From: an uncultured Clostridia bacterium
Lineage (GTDB): Bacteria; Bacillota; Clostridia; Christensenellales; CAG-314
Direction of reading: 5' to 3'
DNA: 45,568 bases
NCBI GenBank assembly: GCA_947625725.1
Contig: CANQPI010000014.1
Span: 1 to 45,568 of the forward strand
The position numbers and the translations under genes are program-made. Numbering within the stretch: the stretch's first letter is position 1; each line of letters begins with the position of its first letter. The notes beneath the pieces are model-generated. The model had not been told where the DNA came from. It searched no databases and was given only the letters and a program-made list of their open reading frames with translations. Shown here piece by piece: positions 1 to 6,146 of this stretch.

Positions 1-24
1 TATACGACATCCGAGGGCGACTAA
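1..24 (+). CDS. C-terminal tail of an upstream gene (partial)
   Basis: The first reading frame from base 1 runs seven codons (YTTSEGD) to a TAA at 22-24, and a strong intrinsic terminator follows at 67-101. The arrangement fits the end of a gene whose body lies outside the window. Too little remains to identify it, and an open frame this short could be chance. Confidence 0.3.
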   Translation, partial: YTTSEGD

Positions 25-66
25 ATAGTGGTCGATAAAAATTAAAACACAATATATTGTGGTTTA

Positions 67-101
67 GGGCTTATTTCTTAACGAGATAAGCCCTTTTCTT
101 T
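67..101 (+). terminator. Intrinsic terminator
   Basis: GGGCTTAT (67-74) pairs perfectly with ATAAGCCC (86-93) and is followed by a T-rich run. It would end transcription of whatever gene enters from the left and insulates the island genes that follow. Confidence 0.75.
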
Positions 102-208
102 TGCTTCTAAAAGGGTTAAAAAAACGAAAAAAATATTTCTTTCCACACAAGTTGAACACTTGATTTATCTAAAAAAAAGTGCTAAAATATAGACATTAGG
201 AGAGAGCA

Positions 209-760
209 ATGACGAATTACAGAGCCATTTTGCAATATCATTATCAGGGTAATACGACAACGCAGGTTGCCGTTATTTGTCAATGCTCTCGTACTACCGT
301 ATTAAAGACTATAAAAAGAGCAAAAGAACTCAATCTAACACTGCCTATATCTGATTCAATCTCTGATTACGATCTTTATTTGATGCTCTATCCGAAAAGA
401 GGAAGAAAAAAGGAGTACTATTTACCGAATTGGTATGAATTAGATACGGATAAGATTAAACGTAGTTTTACTAAATTTCGTGCTTGGCAGAAATATTGCC
501 GAGTTGCAAAGAAACTCGGCTTAAAGGCTTATGGAAAATCACGATTTTATAAGCTATATAAAGACTATTATTGTGTTTTTGAGAAGCCAAAAGCAAAATT
601 GGGTAAAATCCTCAAAAAAATCCGCTACTATACGCTTGGAATAGTTACAATTGCAGAAAGATTTGGCATGGAAAGCAAACTATATCACGACTTTGAAAGC
701 GAAAGAGATGAGTGGTGTAGGCGATTGCGCTTAGATAAAAATAGAATTTGGGCAGTCTAA
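209..760 (+). pseudogene. IS21-family transposase (IstA-like) N-terminal remnant
   Basis: The 183-residue product begins MTNYRAILQYHYQG and has a helix-turn-helix (about residues 15-37) followed by the SDYDLYLMLYP and FYKLYKDYY segments. These resemble the N-terminal DNA-binding part of IS21 IstA transposases. IstA is normally about 400-500 residues with a DDE catalytic domain; none is present, and residues after about 125 match nothing I recognise. No IstB ATPase follows. A good ribosome site (AGGAGAG) precedes the ATG, so a short DNA-binding protein could still be made. It could be a decayed transposase or a domesticated regulator. The low-GC codon use differs from the core genes to the right and fits acquired DNA. 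Confidence 0.55.
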
Positions 761-841
761 GTTCTTTTCAAACATAATTGAATTATTAGTTCCTATGACG
801 GAAGATTGTATAATAAAAAAGAGCTTGATAGAAATGAAGCT

Positions 842-1405
842 CTATGGTTTTATAATTATTATCTTCAATCCTCGCTCTTTTGCAAGTAATATGGTTTTTT
901 CTGTGCCGCCTGATTGACCGTTGAATAGGGCAATTAAGAGGGTGGAATTTTTGATCATATAGGAATTACGTTCGAACATACACTCTGCACCGATATATTT
1001 ATTGTAGATACAACGGATTCCATCTAATTGTTTCAAAAGTTCTTTATAGCGTTTTTTGTCTTTGGCTGACCATAGCTTATCTTGATCCTTGCAAGGAATA
1101 GCACCAATGAGTTTTATGTCAGGATAGATTCTTTTGAGATCTAAAACGGTTTCGGCGCATATTGTATCAAAGCCAATCGCCATTCCGCATAGGAATGTTT
1201 TATAGCCGTCTTGTATTGCCGTTTCAATGGTTTTTCTCAATTTGATTTTCATAGCAAGACAGCGTTCATCGTTTTCATTAAAGCCCCACGGCAGTTTTTG
1301 ACTTCTATGTCCTGTGAAGCAGGCAGTTACCGAGTTAAGATGTTCTACTATCTCACTAATTTCTCGTTTTGCGTTTTCAAGAACACTCTCTTCATCAGGC
1401 AACAT
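842..1405 (-). CDS. SLOG-domain protein, DUF1273/YpsA-like
   Basis: This 187-residue protein has a Rossmann-like fold typical of the SLOG superfamily. Visible are the TACFTGHRSQ motif (about residues 27-36), GFDTICAE (about 78-85) and a C-terminal NGQSGGTEKT segment that would close over a nucleotide or nucleotide-derived ligand. YpsA-like proteins have no settled biochemical role. The wider SLOG superfamily is linked to binding of nucleotide-derived ligands and often travels with mobile or defence genes, which fits this island. The chosen ATG has GGAG just upstream. It is divergent from the XRE regulator at 1549, with a shared 143-bp control region, so repression by that regulator is a reasonable inference. 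Confidence 0.75.
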   Translation of the reverse strand: MLPDEESVLENAKREISEIVEHLNSVTACFTGHRSQKLPWGFNENDERCLAMKIKLRKTIETAIQDGYKTFLCGMAIGFDTICAETVLDLKRIYPDIKLIGAIPCKDQDKLWSAKDKKRYKELLKQLDGIRCIYNKYIGAECMFERNSYMIKNSTLLIALFNGQSGGTEKTILLAKERGLKIIIIKP

Positions 1406-1497
1406 AAAATCTCCATTCGTACCATTCTGCCCTGTATTATAGCATACACAATCAAAAAAACAAACCGTTTGCCCACTCTATCGTACATATTTTTTCT

Positions 1498-1535
1498 TGT
1501 CCGTATGATATTATATACATAGTATGAAACGGACA
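1498..1535. promoter_or_regulatory. Divergent promoter with inverted-repeat operator
   Basis: TGTCCGT (1498-1504) is repeated in inverted orientation as ACGGACA (1529-1535). On the plus strand TTGTCC (1497-1502) and TAGTAT (1520-1525), 17 bp apart, could be the -35 and -10 for the XRE gene. On the minus strand a perfect TATAAT (1510-1515 complement) could serve the SLOG gene. The operator arms overlap these elements, as expected for autorepression by a small XRE protein. Confidence 0.5.
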
Positions 1536-1548
1536 GGGTACAATTAAA

Positions 1549-1791
1549 ATGACGATAAATCAAGCATTTGCGATCAGAGTACGGGAAATTCTAAAAGAGA
1601 AGAAGATGACACAGTACAAGTTGGAGCAGGCAACGGGGATTTGGCATAGTACAATGACCTCGATACTCAACAACAGGACAAAAGCCTCTAACTTTAAGAG
1701 TATGGCACTTATCATCAGAGAACTTGGTTATACCGTGTCCGAATTTTTCAACAGCCCTGTTTTTGACCTTGACAACCTTGAAATAGATTAA
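1549..1791 (+). CDS. XRE/Cro-type helix-turn-helix regulator
   Basis: This 80-residue single-domain protein has the five-helix Cro/CI fold. The recognition region is MTQYKLEQATGIWHSTMTSI (about residues 20-39), followed by a NNRTKAS loop and a conserved LGYTVSEFF tail. Proteins of this size usually act as dimeric repressors of mobile-element or toxin-antitoxin promoters. It lies 143 bp from the divergent SLOG gene, with an inverted repeat between them that is the obvious binding site. A strong terminator follows at 1819, so it is likely a monocistronic unit. No membrane, metal or enzyme domain is present. The target assignment is inferred from position only. Confidence 0.8.
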   Translation: MTINQAFAIRVREILKEKKMTQYKLEQATGIWHSTMTSILNNRTKASNFKSMALIIRELGYTVSEFFNSPVFDLDNLEID

Positions 1792-1818
1792 AACTTGAAG
1801 AACAATATAAGAGCAGTT

Positions 1819-1856
1819 AAAGAAGCAATCTCAATAAAGAGGTTGCTTCTTTAATT
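1819..1856 (+). terminator. Intrinsic terminator after the XRE gene
   Basis: A 14-bp stem (1819-1832 with 1839-1852, one T-G pair) with a six-base loop is followed by TAATTTT. It separates the regulator from the recombinase gene. Confidence 0.8.
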
Positions 1857-1958
1857 TTGCAAAAATTTTTTTAAAGTACCCCGAATTTTAGGCAAGAAGT
1901 GTCCTATATAGGCGAGGATGTTTAATCCGACAATAAAACAATCCAAAGGAGAACGTAA

Positions 1959-2708
1959 ATGAAGTATAATGATTGGTTAGAAGAATGGTTGGCATCGTGT
2001 GTTAAACCATTAATGAAAGACAGAACGTTTATTAAGTATTCGTGGATAGCGAGGGAGAAGATAATCCCGCTATTAGGCGACTATGAAATGAAAGATTTGG
2101 AAGCATCTGTCTTACAGCGGTTCGTATCCGGTCTAATTGAACAACATGCGGCTGGAACTGTTAGAGGTATTATGACCGTATTAAAGGCTTCATTAAAAGC
2201 CGCAGTTAGGATGAACTTGATCGAACATCAATATACCGACTGCATTGATGGCCCGAAAGTGGAGGAGAAAGCAGTTGAATGCTTTTCAAAAGAAGAACAG
2301 AAAAAGATAGAAGAATACGTTATTCAGCGGACACGGAAAAGTAAGCTGATAGGAATTCTTATTTGCTTATATACGGGAATAAGGATAGGAGAACTTTTTG
2401 CTCTTGAGTGGAAAGATGTTGACCTAAAAGTTGGAACGTTGTCCATTAGTAAGTCTTGCCACGACGGATGGGGAGAGGGTGGTTATCATAAAATCATAGA
2501 GCCGCCTAAAACAAAGACTTCCAAAAGATTGATACCAATACTGAAGCAGTTATTACCATATATGAATAGGTTGAGAAAGGATTCGACAGGGAGCTATGTG
2601 ATCTATGGGCAGGAAAAGCCAATATCGGTCAGATCGTATACTCAAACAGTTATTTCGCAACTAAAAATTTCAATAGAGGAAGCGGAAAAAAATTCTTGCG
2701 ATTGGTAG
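1959..2708 (+). pseudogene. Tyrosine recombinase (integrase), C-terminally truncated
   Basis: The 249-residue product has a SAM-like core-binding domain (about 1-100) and the start of the phage-integrase catalytic domain. The first catalytic Arg is visible in TGIRIGEL (about 139-146) and the catalytic Lys region in PPKTKTSKRLIPI (about 182-194). The frame ends soon after ISVRSYTQTV, so the HxxR box, the second His and the nucleophilic Tyr are all missing; functional relatives run a further 80-120 residues. It starts with a strong AAAGGAG site. It is almost certainly catalytically dead. Integrases of this type typically target tRNA 3' ends, which fits the tRNA-Glu array about 400 bp downstream, but a different, lost enzyme could have built that array. 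Confidence 0.8.
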
Positions 2709-2850
2709 TAAATATTTCCAATTAACAATCGTAGGGAAAAGTGATGAAAATTCCTTTGAATATTGTTCCTTTGATGACTGCGGTAAACTCTATGTTAGTG
2801 ACATAAAAATTTCAATGCGCCCTTGTAACTATCCTCAATACATACCATAA
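2677..2850 (+). pseudogene. Unidentified coding fragment overlapping the integrase end
   Basis: After a TAG at 2674, a protein-like frame runs to TAA at 2850, including KYFQLTIVGKSDEN and DCGKLYVSDIKI. It has no start codon with a ribosome site and lies one frame off the integrase, joined at an A7 run (2686-2692). It does not read like the missing integrase C-terminus. Most likely it is debris of another gene brought in by rearrangement. A 13-bp direct repeat (2662-2674 and 2804-2816) brackets this stretch. Confidence 0.3.
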
Positions 2851-3013
2851 TATTATCTGAGAATGTTCGGATAATGGCATTCCAGTTTTTCTCCGTGCTG
2901 CGTCGAAATAACTCCTTTATTGCATATAAAAACCCTTTTTCATCCGAAAAAATTTTATTACGATATTCCAATACATCAAAATATAAAATATAATAAGAGT
3001 TCAATTTGCGCAT
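2795..3013 (-). pseudogene. Truncated hypothetical protein (minus strand)
   Basis: A near-perfect ribosome site (AAAGGAGG, eight bases upstream) precedes an ATG that opens a 72-residue frame beginning MRKLNSYYILYFDVLEYRNK and containing RTFSDNIMVCIEDS. The strong start and protein-like sequence say the 5' end is a real gene. The frame collapses near 2800-2816, where the 13-bp direct repeat copy lies, so the 3' part has been lost. I do not recognise a function; similar FSDN-containing proteins are, from memory, uncharacterised and found near mobile elements. Confidence 0.5.
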
Positions 3014-3095
3014 ATTTTAACCTCCTTTTTTATCTGAAGTATACGATAAAAGCGAAACCGTATCCTAATGGAAACGGGTTCGCCTTTACTTTGCT

Positions 3096-3429
3096 TGGTG
3101 ACTCCAATGGGACTCGAACGGAAAATGTTAATGCGTTCTCGTCCCTCGTCACCAAACTCAAAAAGGAACTTGCTTTCGCAAATTCCAAATGATTGCCCAA
3201 AATGATAGGATAAACATGCGCGCAAACGGAAAATAACATTGAGGAACACACGGAGCGCTACGTTCTTAGCCAAGCACGAAGTGCGACCGCCACGGAGTAC
3301 GGAACGTACGGAGTATTTCGACATCACATTGGAAGGAAAGAAGAGCGCGGCAAGCAAACAAAAGCAATGGAAAAAGACGTGCGACTTGCACGTCTTTTCC
3401 GTTGCGTAACCAAGCGCCGCCGCGCGTAG
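3096..3429 (-). repeat. Long cassette copy 1 of the tRNA-Glu array
   Basis: This 334-bp unit begins with 24 bases of tRNA-Glu 3' end and the terminator hairpin, then adds about 235 bp absent from the 97-bp units. The extra part holds three perfect hairpins: GCAC-GAA-GTGC near 3274, GTACG-GAA-CGTAC near 3297, and an 11-bp stem AAAAGACGTGC/GCACGTCTTTT at 3372-3398 that would terminate transcription in both directions. No open frame with a ribosome site is present. Confidence 0.75.
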
Positions 3430-3526
3430 TGGTGACTCCAATGGGACTCGATTTGAAAAGTTAATGGGTTCTCGTCGTCACCAAACTCAAAAAGGAACTT
3501 GCTTCCGCAAATTCCTTTTCTCGTAA

Positions 3527-3706
3527 TGGTGACTCCAATGGGACTCGTCCCCAAGAAGTGGGGTAAGCGAAGTGCAACGGAGCGCTACATCATTTCGACA
3601 TCACATTGGAAAGAAAGAAAAGCGCGGCAAGCAAACAAAAGCAATGGAAAAAGACGTGCGAGTTGCACGTCTTTCCCGTTGCGTAACCAAGCGCCGCCGC
3701 GCGTAA
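3527..3706 (-). repeat. Deleted long-cassette variant of the tRNA-Glu array
   Basis: This 180-bp unit has the tRNA 3' end, then a short unique stretch, then rejoins the long-cassette sequence at the TTTCGACATCACATTGG segment and keeps a slightly shortened terminator hairpin (3650-3674). It lacks the tRNA-type terminator and the first half of the long insert. It looks like an internal deletion of a long cassette. Confidence 0.65.
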
Positions 3707-4038
3707 TGGTGACTCCAATGGGACTCGAACGGAAGATGTTAATGGGTTCTCGTCGTCACCAAACTCAAAAAGGAACTTGCTCCCGCAAATTCCAAATGAT
3801 TGCCCCCAAATGATAGGGTAAACGTGCGCGCAAACGGAAAATAACATTGAGGAACAGACGGAGCGCTACGTTCTTAGCCAAGCACGAAGTGCGCCCGCCA
3901 CGGAGTACGGAACGTACGGAGTATTTCGACATCACATTGGAAAGAAAGAAAAGCGCGGCAAGCAAACAAAAGCAATGGAAAAAAGACGTGCGACTTGCAC
4001 GTCTTTTCCGTTGCGTAACCAAGCGCCGCCGCGCGTAG
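3707..4038 (-). repeat. Long cassette copy 2 of the tRNA-Glu array
   Basis: This 332-bp unit is nearly identical to 3096-3429, with the same order of tRNA 3' end, tRNA-type hairpin, two small GAA-loop hairpins and bidirectional terminator stem (3981-4007). The few differences are scattered substitutions and small indels, which implies a recent duplication. Confidence 0.75.
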
Positions 4039-4194
4039 TGGTGACTCCAATGGGACTCGATTTGAAAAGTTAATGGGTTCTCGTCGTCCCCAAACTCAAA
4101 AAGGAACTTGCTTTCGCAAATTCCTTTTCTCGTAATGGTGACTCCAATGGGACTCGATTTGAAATGTTAATGGGTTCTCGTCGTCACCAAACTC

Positions 4195-4221
4195 AAAAAG
4201 GAACTTGCTCCCGCAAATTCC
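4195..4221 (-). terminator. Terminator of tRNA-Glu
   Basis: Read on the minus strand, GGAATTTGC, a four-base loop and GCAAGTTCC (one G-U pair) are followed by TTTTT. It begins 12 bases past the CCA end and is the template of the hairpins repeated through the array. Confidence 0.8.
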
Positions 4222-4232
4222 TTTTCTCGTAA

Positions 4233-4308
4233 TGGTGACTCCAATGGGACTCGAACCCATGTTATCGGCGTGAGAGGCCAACGTCCTAGGCCGCTAGACT
4301 ATGGAGCC
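4233..4308 (-). tRNA. tRNA-Glu (anticodon CUC), CCA encoded
   Basis: On the minus strand the 76-nt sequence folds as a canonical tRNA. The acceptor arm GGCTCCA pairs with TGGAGTC (one G-T pair), followed by a D-arm, the anticodon stem GTTGGC with loop CTCTCAC (anticodon CTC), a GGGTTCGAGTCCC T-arm, and a genomically encoded CCA. The discriminator and loop bases match bacterial tRNA-Glu. It reads codon GAG. It lies immediately beside the array of its own 3'-end copies, so it is the bacterial side of the attachment locus, and the gene has been kept intact by the duplication. Confidence 0.93.
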
Positions 4309-4323
4309 GTATTCAGCCTGTTT

Positions 4324-4352
4324 AGTATAGCACAAGTTTGACTTTTGCGCAA
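4324..4352 (-). promoter_or_regulatory. Promoter of tRNA-Glu
   Basis: On the minus strand TTGCGC and TATACT are separated by 17 bp, with TGC before the -10. Transcription would start about 9 bases before the tRNA. Confidence 0.7.
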
Positions 4353-4411
4353 CTGTTTGACGGCAAGTAATCTAACCTTTTTCCTTTCGGGCGGCGGGGT
4401 CGTTCGGTCGC

Positions 4412-4966
4412 TCATCGGCAGGGAGTTTGCCGCAAATCTATTTCGTTGGGCAAACGGATAAAATTTTTCGCAAATTCGCCGTCGTACAAAAAGTTCGCCA
4501 CGTCGGTTTTGTTCAGCAATAGCGGCATTCGGCTGTGAACGCGACCCGCGTTGGCAGTGGCGGGCTTGGTAAGTATTACAAAGCGTCGTTCGTCCTGCGT
4601 TTTGCAAAATCCGCCCAGATACAGCGCGCCCCCGTCGGAGCGATCAAACAAAATTTTGTTCTTGTCGTCGTCCCATTCGAAAAACCCGCTGCAAGGTATC
4701 GCGCAACGGTTGCGAACAAAGTCCTTTGCAAAAAAAGGCTTTTCCGCGACAGTTTCCGCGCGCGCGTTTATCAACAGTTGTTTGCCGTGAGGTCCGTCAA
4801 AGCCCCATTTGCAAAACAGGGGCAAATTGCTCTCGGCGGTATAAATCGGCGCGTGTTGCGACGGAAAAACTTCCCACCGCAACAGCGGCGGAACGTCCTC
4901 TTGGAGATTTCGGTAAATTTCCGCTATCTCCGCGTGTCCCATATTCATTACATATCTTCCGCACAT
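4412..4966 (-). CDS. SOS response-associated peptidase (SRAP/HMCES-YedK family)
   Basis: SRAP proteins form a thiazolidine cross-link with abasic sites in single-stranded DNA through their N-terminal Cys and so shield damaged replication forks. The start is set at MCGRYVMN so that Cys2 becomes the N-terminal residue; an upstream TTG would bury it. Other hallmarks are the NARAET motif (active-site Asn), the CSGFFEW segment (active-site Glu) and VHSRMP (His). The product is 184 residues, somewhat shorter than E. coli YedK (about 220), mainly through a short C-terminus. A TTGACG-17-TATATT promoter lies upstream at 5068-5096. It stands alone, divergent from the 6S RNA and com genes. Confidence 0.88.
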   Translation of the reverse strand: MCGRYVMNMGHAEIAEIYRNLQEDVPPLLRWEVFPSQHAPIYTAESNLPLFCKWGFDGPHGKQLLINARAETVAEKPFFAKDFVRNRCAIPCSGFFEWDDDKNKILFDRSDGGALYLGGFCKTQDERRFVILTKPATANAGRVHSRMPLLLNKTDVANFLYDGEFAKNFIRLPNEIDLRQTPCR

Positions 4967-5067
4967 GCCGATAGTTTGGGCAATATTCGTTTCGGTATGC
5001 GGCAAAAGGTTTCGGCACGGTTTCGTTCCGCTCAAAAAGTCGGCGAGCGGAGAGTTGCAAAAGCATA

Positions 5068-5096
5068 AATATAATTTACTTTGGAAAGCCCGTCAA
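5068..5096 (-). promoter_or_regulatory. Promoter of the SRAP gene
   Basis: On the minus strand TTGACG (complement of 5091-5096) and TATATT (complement of 5068-5073) are 17 bp apart. It predicts a leader of about 95 bases. No LexA-type box was recognised. Confidence 0.6.
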
Positions 5097-5151
5097 ATTA
5101 AGCAAAAATAAAAAATTTTTCTGCGCAATGCCGAAATTTTGCGTTTATTTG

Positions 5152-5234
5152 TTGAAAAGCGAACAAAACTATGCTAAAATCATTTTATTGCCGTGTTAGA
5201 AGCTTATGCAATACAAAATCTTTCATTGTATTGC
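5152..5234 (+). promoter_or_regulatory. Promoter and hairpin in the leader region before the 6S-like RNA
   Basis: TTGAAA (5152-5157) and TAAAAT (5175-5180, with TGC before it) are 17 bp apart. A perfect 9-bp hairpin, GCAATACAA/TTGTATTGC (5208-5234), lies just downstream of the predicted start. No convincing gene lies between here and 5400, so this may be a distal promoter for the 6S-like RNA or the com operon. Nothing else recognisable was found in 5097-5367. Confidence 0.5.
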
Positions 5235-5367
5235 CAAACTTCGCAGATTAGCGCGAACGCCGCCGCAATTATACGGTTTTGTTTGCCTTTTATTTGGCGC
5301 AAAAGGGTTTTCAAAGTATATTCGGGCGCAGGCGGGGCATACTTTCGGTACAGGATGGAAATAGCGT

Positions 5368-5396
5368 TTGCATTTTTGTCCAACCTGTGCTAAACT
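5368..5396 (+). promoter_or_regulatory. Probable promoter of the 6S-like RNA
   Basis: TTGCAT (5368-5373) and TAAACT (5391-5396) are 17 bp apart with an extended TGC. Start is predicted near 5403, exactly where the terminal helix of the RNA begins. Confidence 0.5.
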
Positions 5397-5402
5397 GAAA
5401 TT

Positions 5403-5609
5403 GACCCTGCCTTGTCCGACAGTTTTACATTTTGCGTCAACTACAGTTCGTAAAAGGGAATTGCGTCCGAGCGCCGATGTCAGGTTACTACGGCTTCCGT
5501 GTGGAGTCAAAGAGTTCGCTCCGGTAAAAGACTGATAGCCCTTGGCAGATTACCCACCCTATTTTGATAGGTTGAACGTCAGTAAAACACGGCTATGGCG
5601 GGGCTTTTT
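5403..5609 (+). ncRNA. ssrS: Probable 6S RNA
   Basis: A transcript of about 205 nt would fold into a long rod. CCCTGCC (5405-5411) pairs with GGCGGGG (5597-5603), CCG (5416-5418) with CGG (5590-5592), and GTTTTAC (5422-5428) with GTAAAAC (5582-5588). GCCG-TGT and ACA-CGGC arms can also form near 5473 and 5587. The middle has small hairpins and an unpaired central region, and the closing helix is followed by CTTTTT. Length, rod shape, internal bubble and terminator-like closing stem are those of 6S RNA, which binds sigma-70 RNA polymerase by mimicking an open promoter. The call rests on shape plus resemblance to remembered Clostridia 6S sequences; a covariance-model search would settle it. Confidence 0.6.
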
Positions 5610-5615
5610 GTACCA

Positions 5616-6146
5616 ATGAAAAGGCGGTCGGCGACAATTGCCGTTATTTTTTTGATATTTGCCGCTCTTTGTCTGCTATGCGGTTGCGGAGTGGACGTCA
5701 TGCCCTTCGAGGACGTGACGATCGATAGCGACGTTACGCCCACGGTATATACTTTGTACGTAAGCGGCGCGGTGGAGCGCGACGGCTTTTACCAAGCGGA
5801 GGCGGGCGTAAGTTATGACGAAATCTTTCAAAAAGCGGGTCTGTTGCCGCAGAGCGTTTTGCCCGTCTATTCCGCCGCGGTGGACGGCAGTATCTCAGCC
5901 ATAGTGATCGACTACTACGACGGAGGAAAAGTTTGTTCCTGTATCAACGCCAACAGCGAAATTGTCGCGTTGCGTTTTCCCGTTGACGGAGTTTCTCAAC
6001 AGGCGGTGGAGCGCATAGCCGACTATTTGGAACAGCACGGCAAAATTCACAATAAATTTCAATTGAAAATCGCGTTGGGCGACCTGTACGACGAGTGCGG
6101 CTACAAGTTTTTTGTCGCAATGGAGGACTATGAAGCGGCTGATTAA
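5616..6146 (+). CDS. ComEA-like competence lipoprotein (SLBB plus helix-hairpin-helix)
   Basis: The product (176 residues from the ATG at 5616) opens with a lipoprotein-type signal ending LLCGC. An SLBB-like segment (YTLYVSGAVERDGFY, about residues 46-60) follows, then a degenerate helix-hairpin-helix region (VERIADYLEQHGKIHNKFQL) that aligns with the DNA-binding end of ComEA. ComEA receives incoming DNA at the membrane and hands it to ComEC, whose gene overlaps this one by 17 bp. An in-frame ATG at 5595 exists but lies inside the closing helix of the 6S-like RNA and lacks a ribosome site, so 5616 is preferred. The HhH glycine hairpins are poorly conserved, so DNA binding may be weak. Confidence 0.65.
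   Translation: MKRRSATIAVIFLIFAALCLLCGCGVDVMPFEDVTIDSDVTPTVYTLYVSGAVERDGFYQAEAGVSYDEIFQKAGLLPQSVLPVYSAAVDGSISAIVIDYYDGGKVCSCINANSEIVALRFPVDGVSQQAVERIADYLEQHGKIHNKFQLKIALGDLYDECGYKFFVAMEDYEAAD

Larger units (their letters stand above)
3096..4232 (-). repeat. Tandem array of tRNA-Glu 3'-end cassettes
   Basis: Six partial copies of the last 21-24 bases of the adjacent tRNA-Glu gene (T-arm half, acceptor strand and CCA) lie in the same orientation as the tRNA. They are at 3096-3119, 3430-3450, 3527-3547, 3707-3730, 4039-4059 and 4136-4156; the intact gene follows at 4233. Spacings are 334, 97, 180, 332, 97 and 97 bp. Most units also carry a copy of the tRNA's downstream terminator hairpin (GGAA-type stem, four-base loop, U-run on the minus strand). 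Copies are nearly identical, so amplification was recent or is maintained by recombination. No coding frame in the array looks real. The pattern is that of a tRNA attachment site duplicated repeatedly next to an island with a broken integrase. Confidence 0.85.

Noticed and set aside
3430-4232. CRISPR array
   Set aside because: The 97-bp units are contiguous near-identical repeats with no short repeat/spacer alternation, and no cas genes are present.
3001-4281. Several open frames of 60-150 codons on both strands of the tRNA array
   Set aside because: They translate the repeated cassettes, recur with the repeats in different frames, contain tRNA 3' ends and terminator hairpins, and lack ribosome sites.
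5193-5510. Open frames of 66-95 codons on both strands before the com genes
   Set aside because: No ribosome sites or protein-like composition; the region is explained by promoters, a hairpin and the 6S-like RNA.
5401-5600. T-box or metabolite riboswitch upstream of the com genes
   Set aside because: No T-box GGTGG-type bulge or known aptamer signature was found; the long closing helix fits 6S RNA better.
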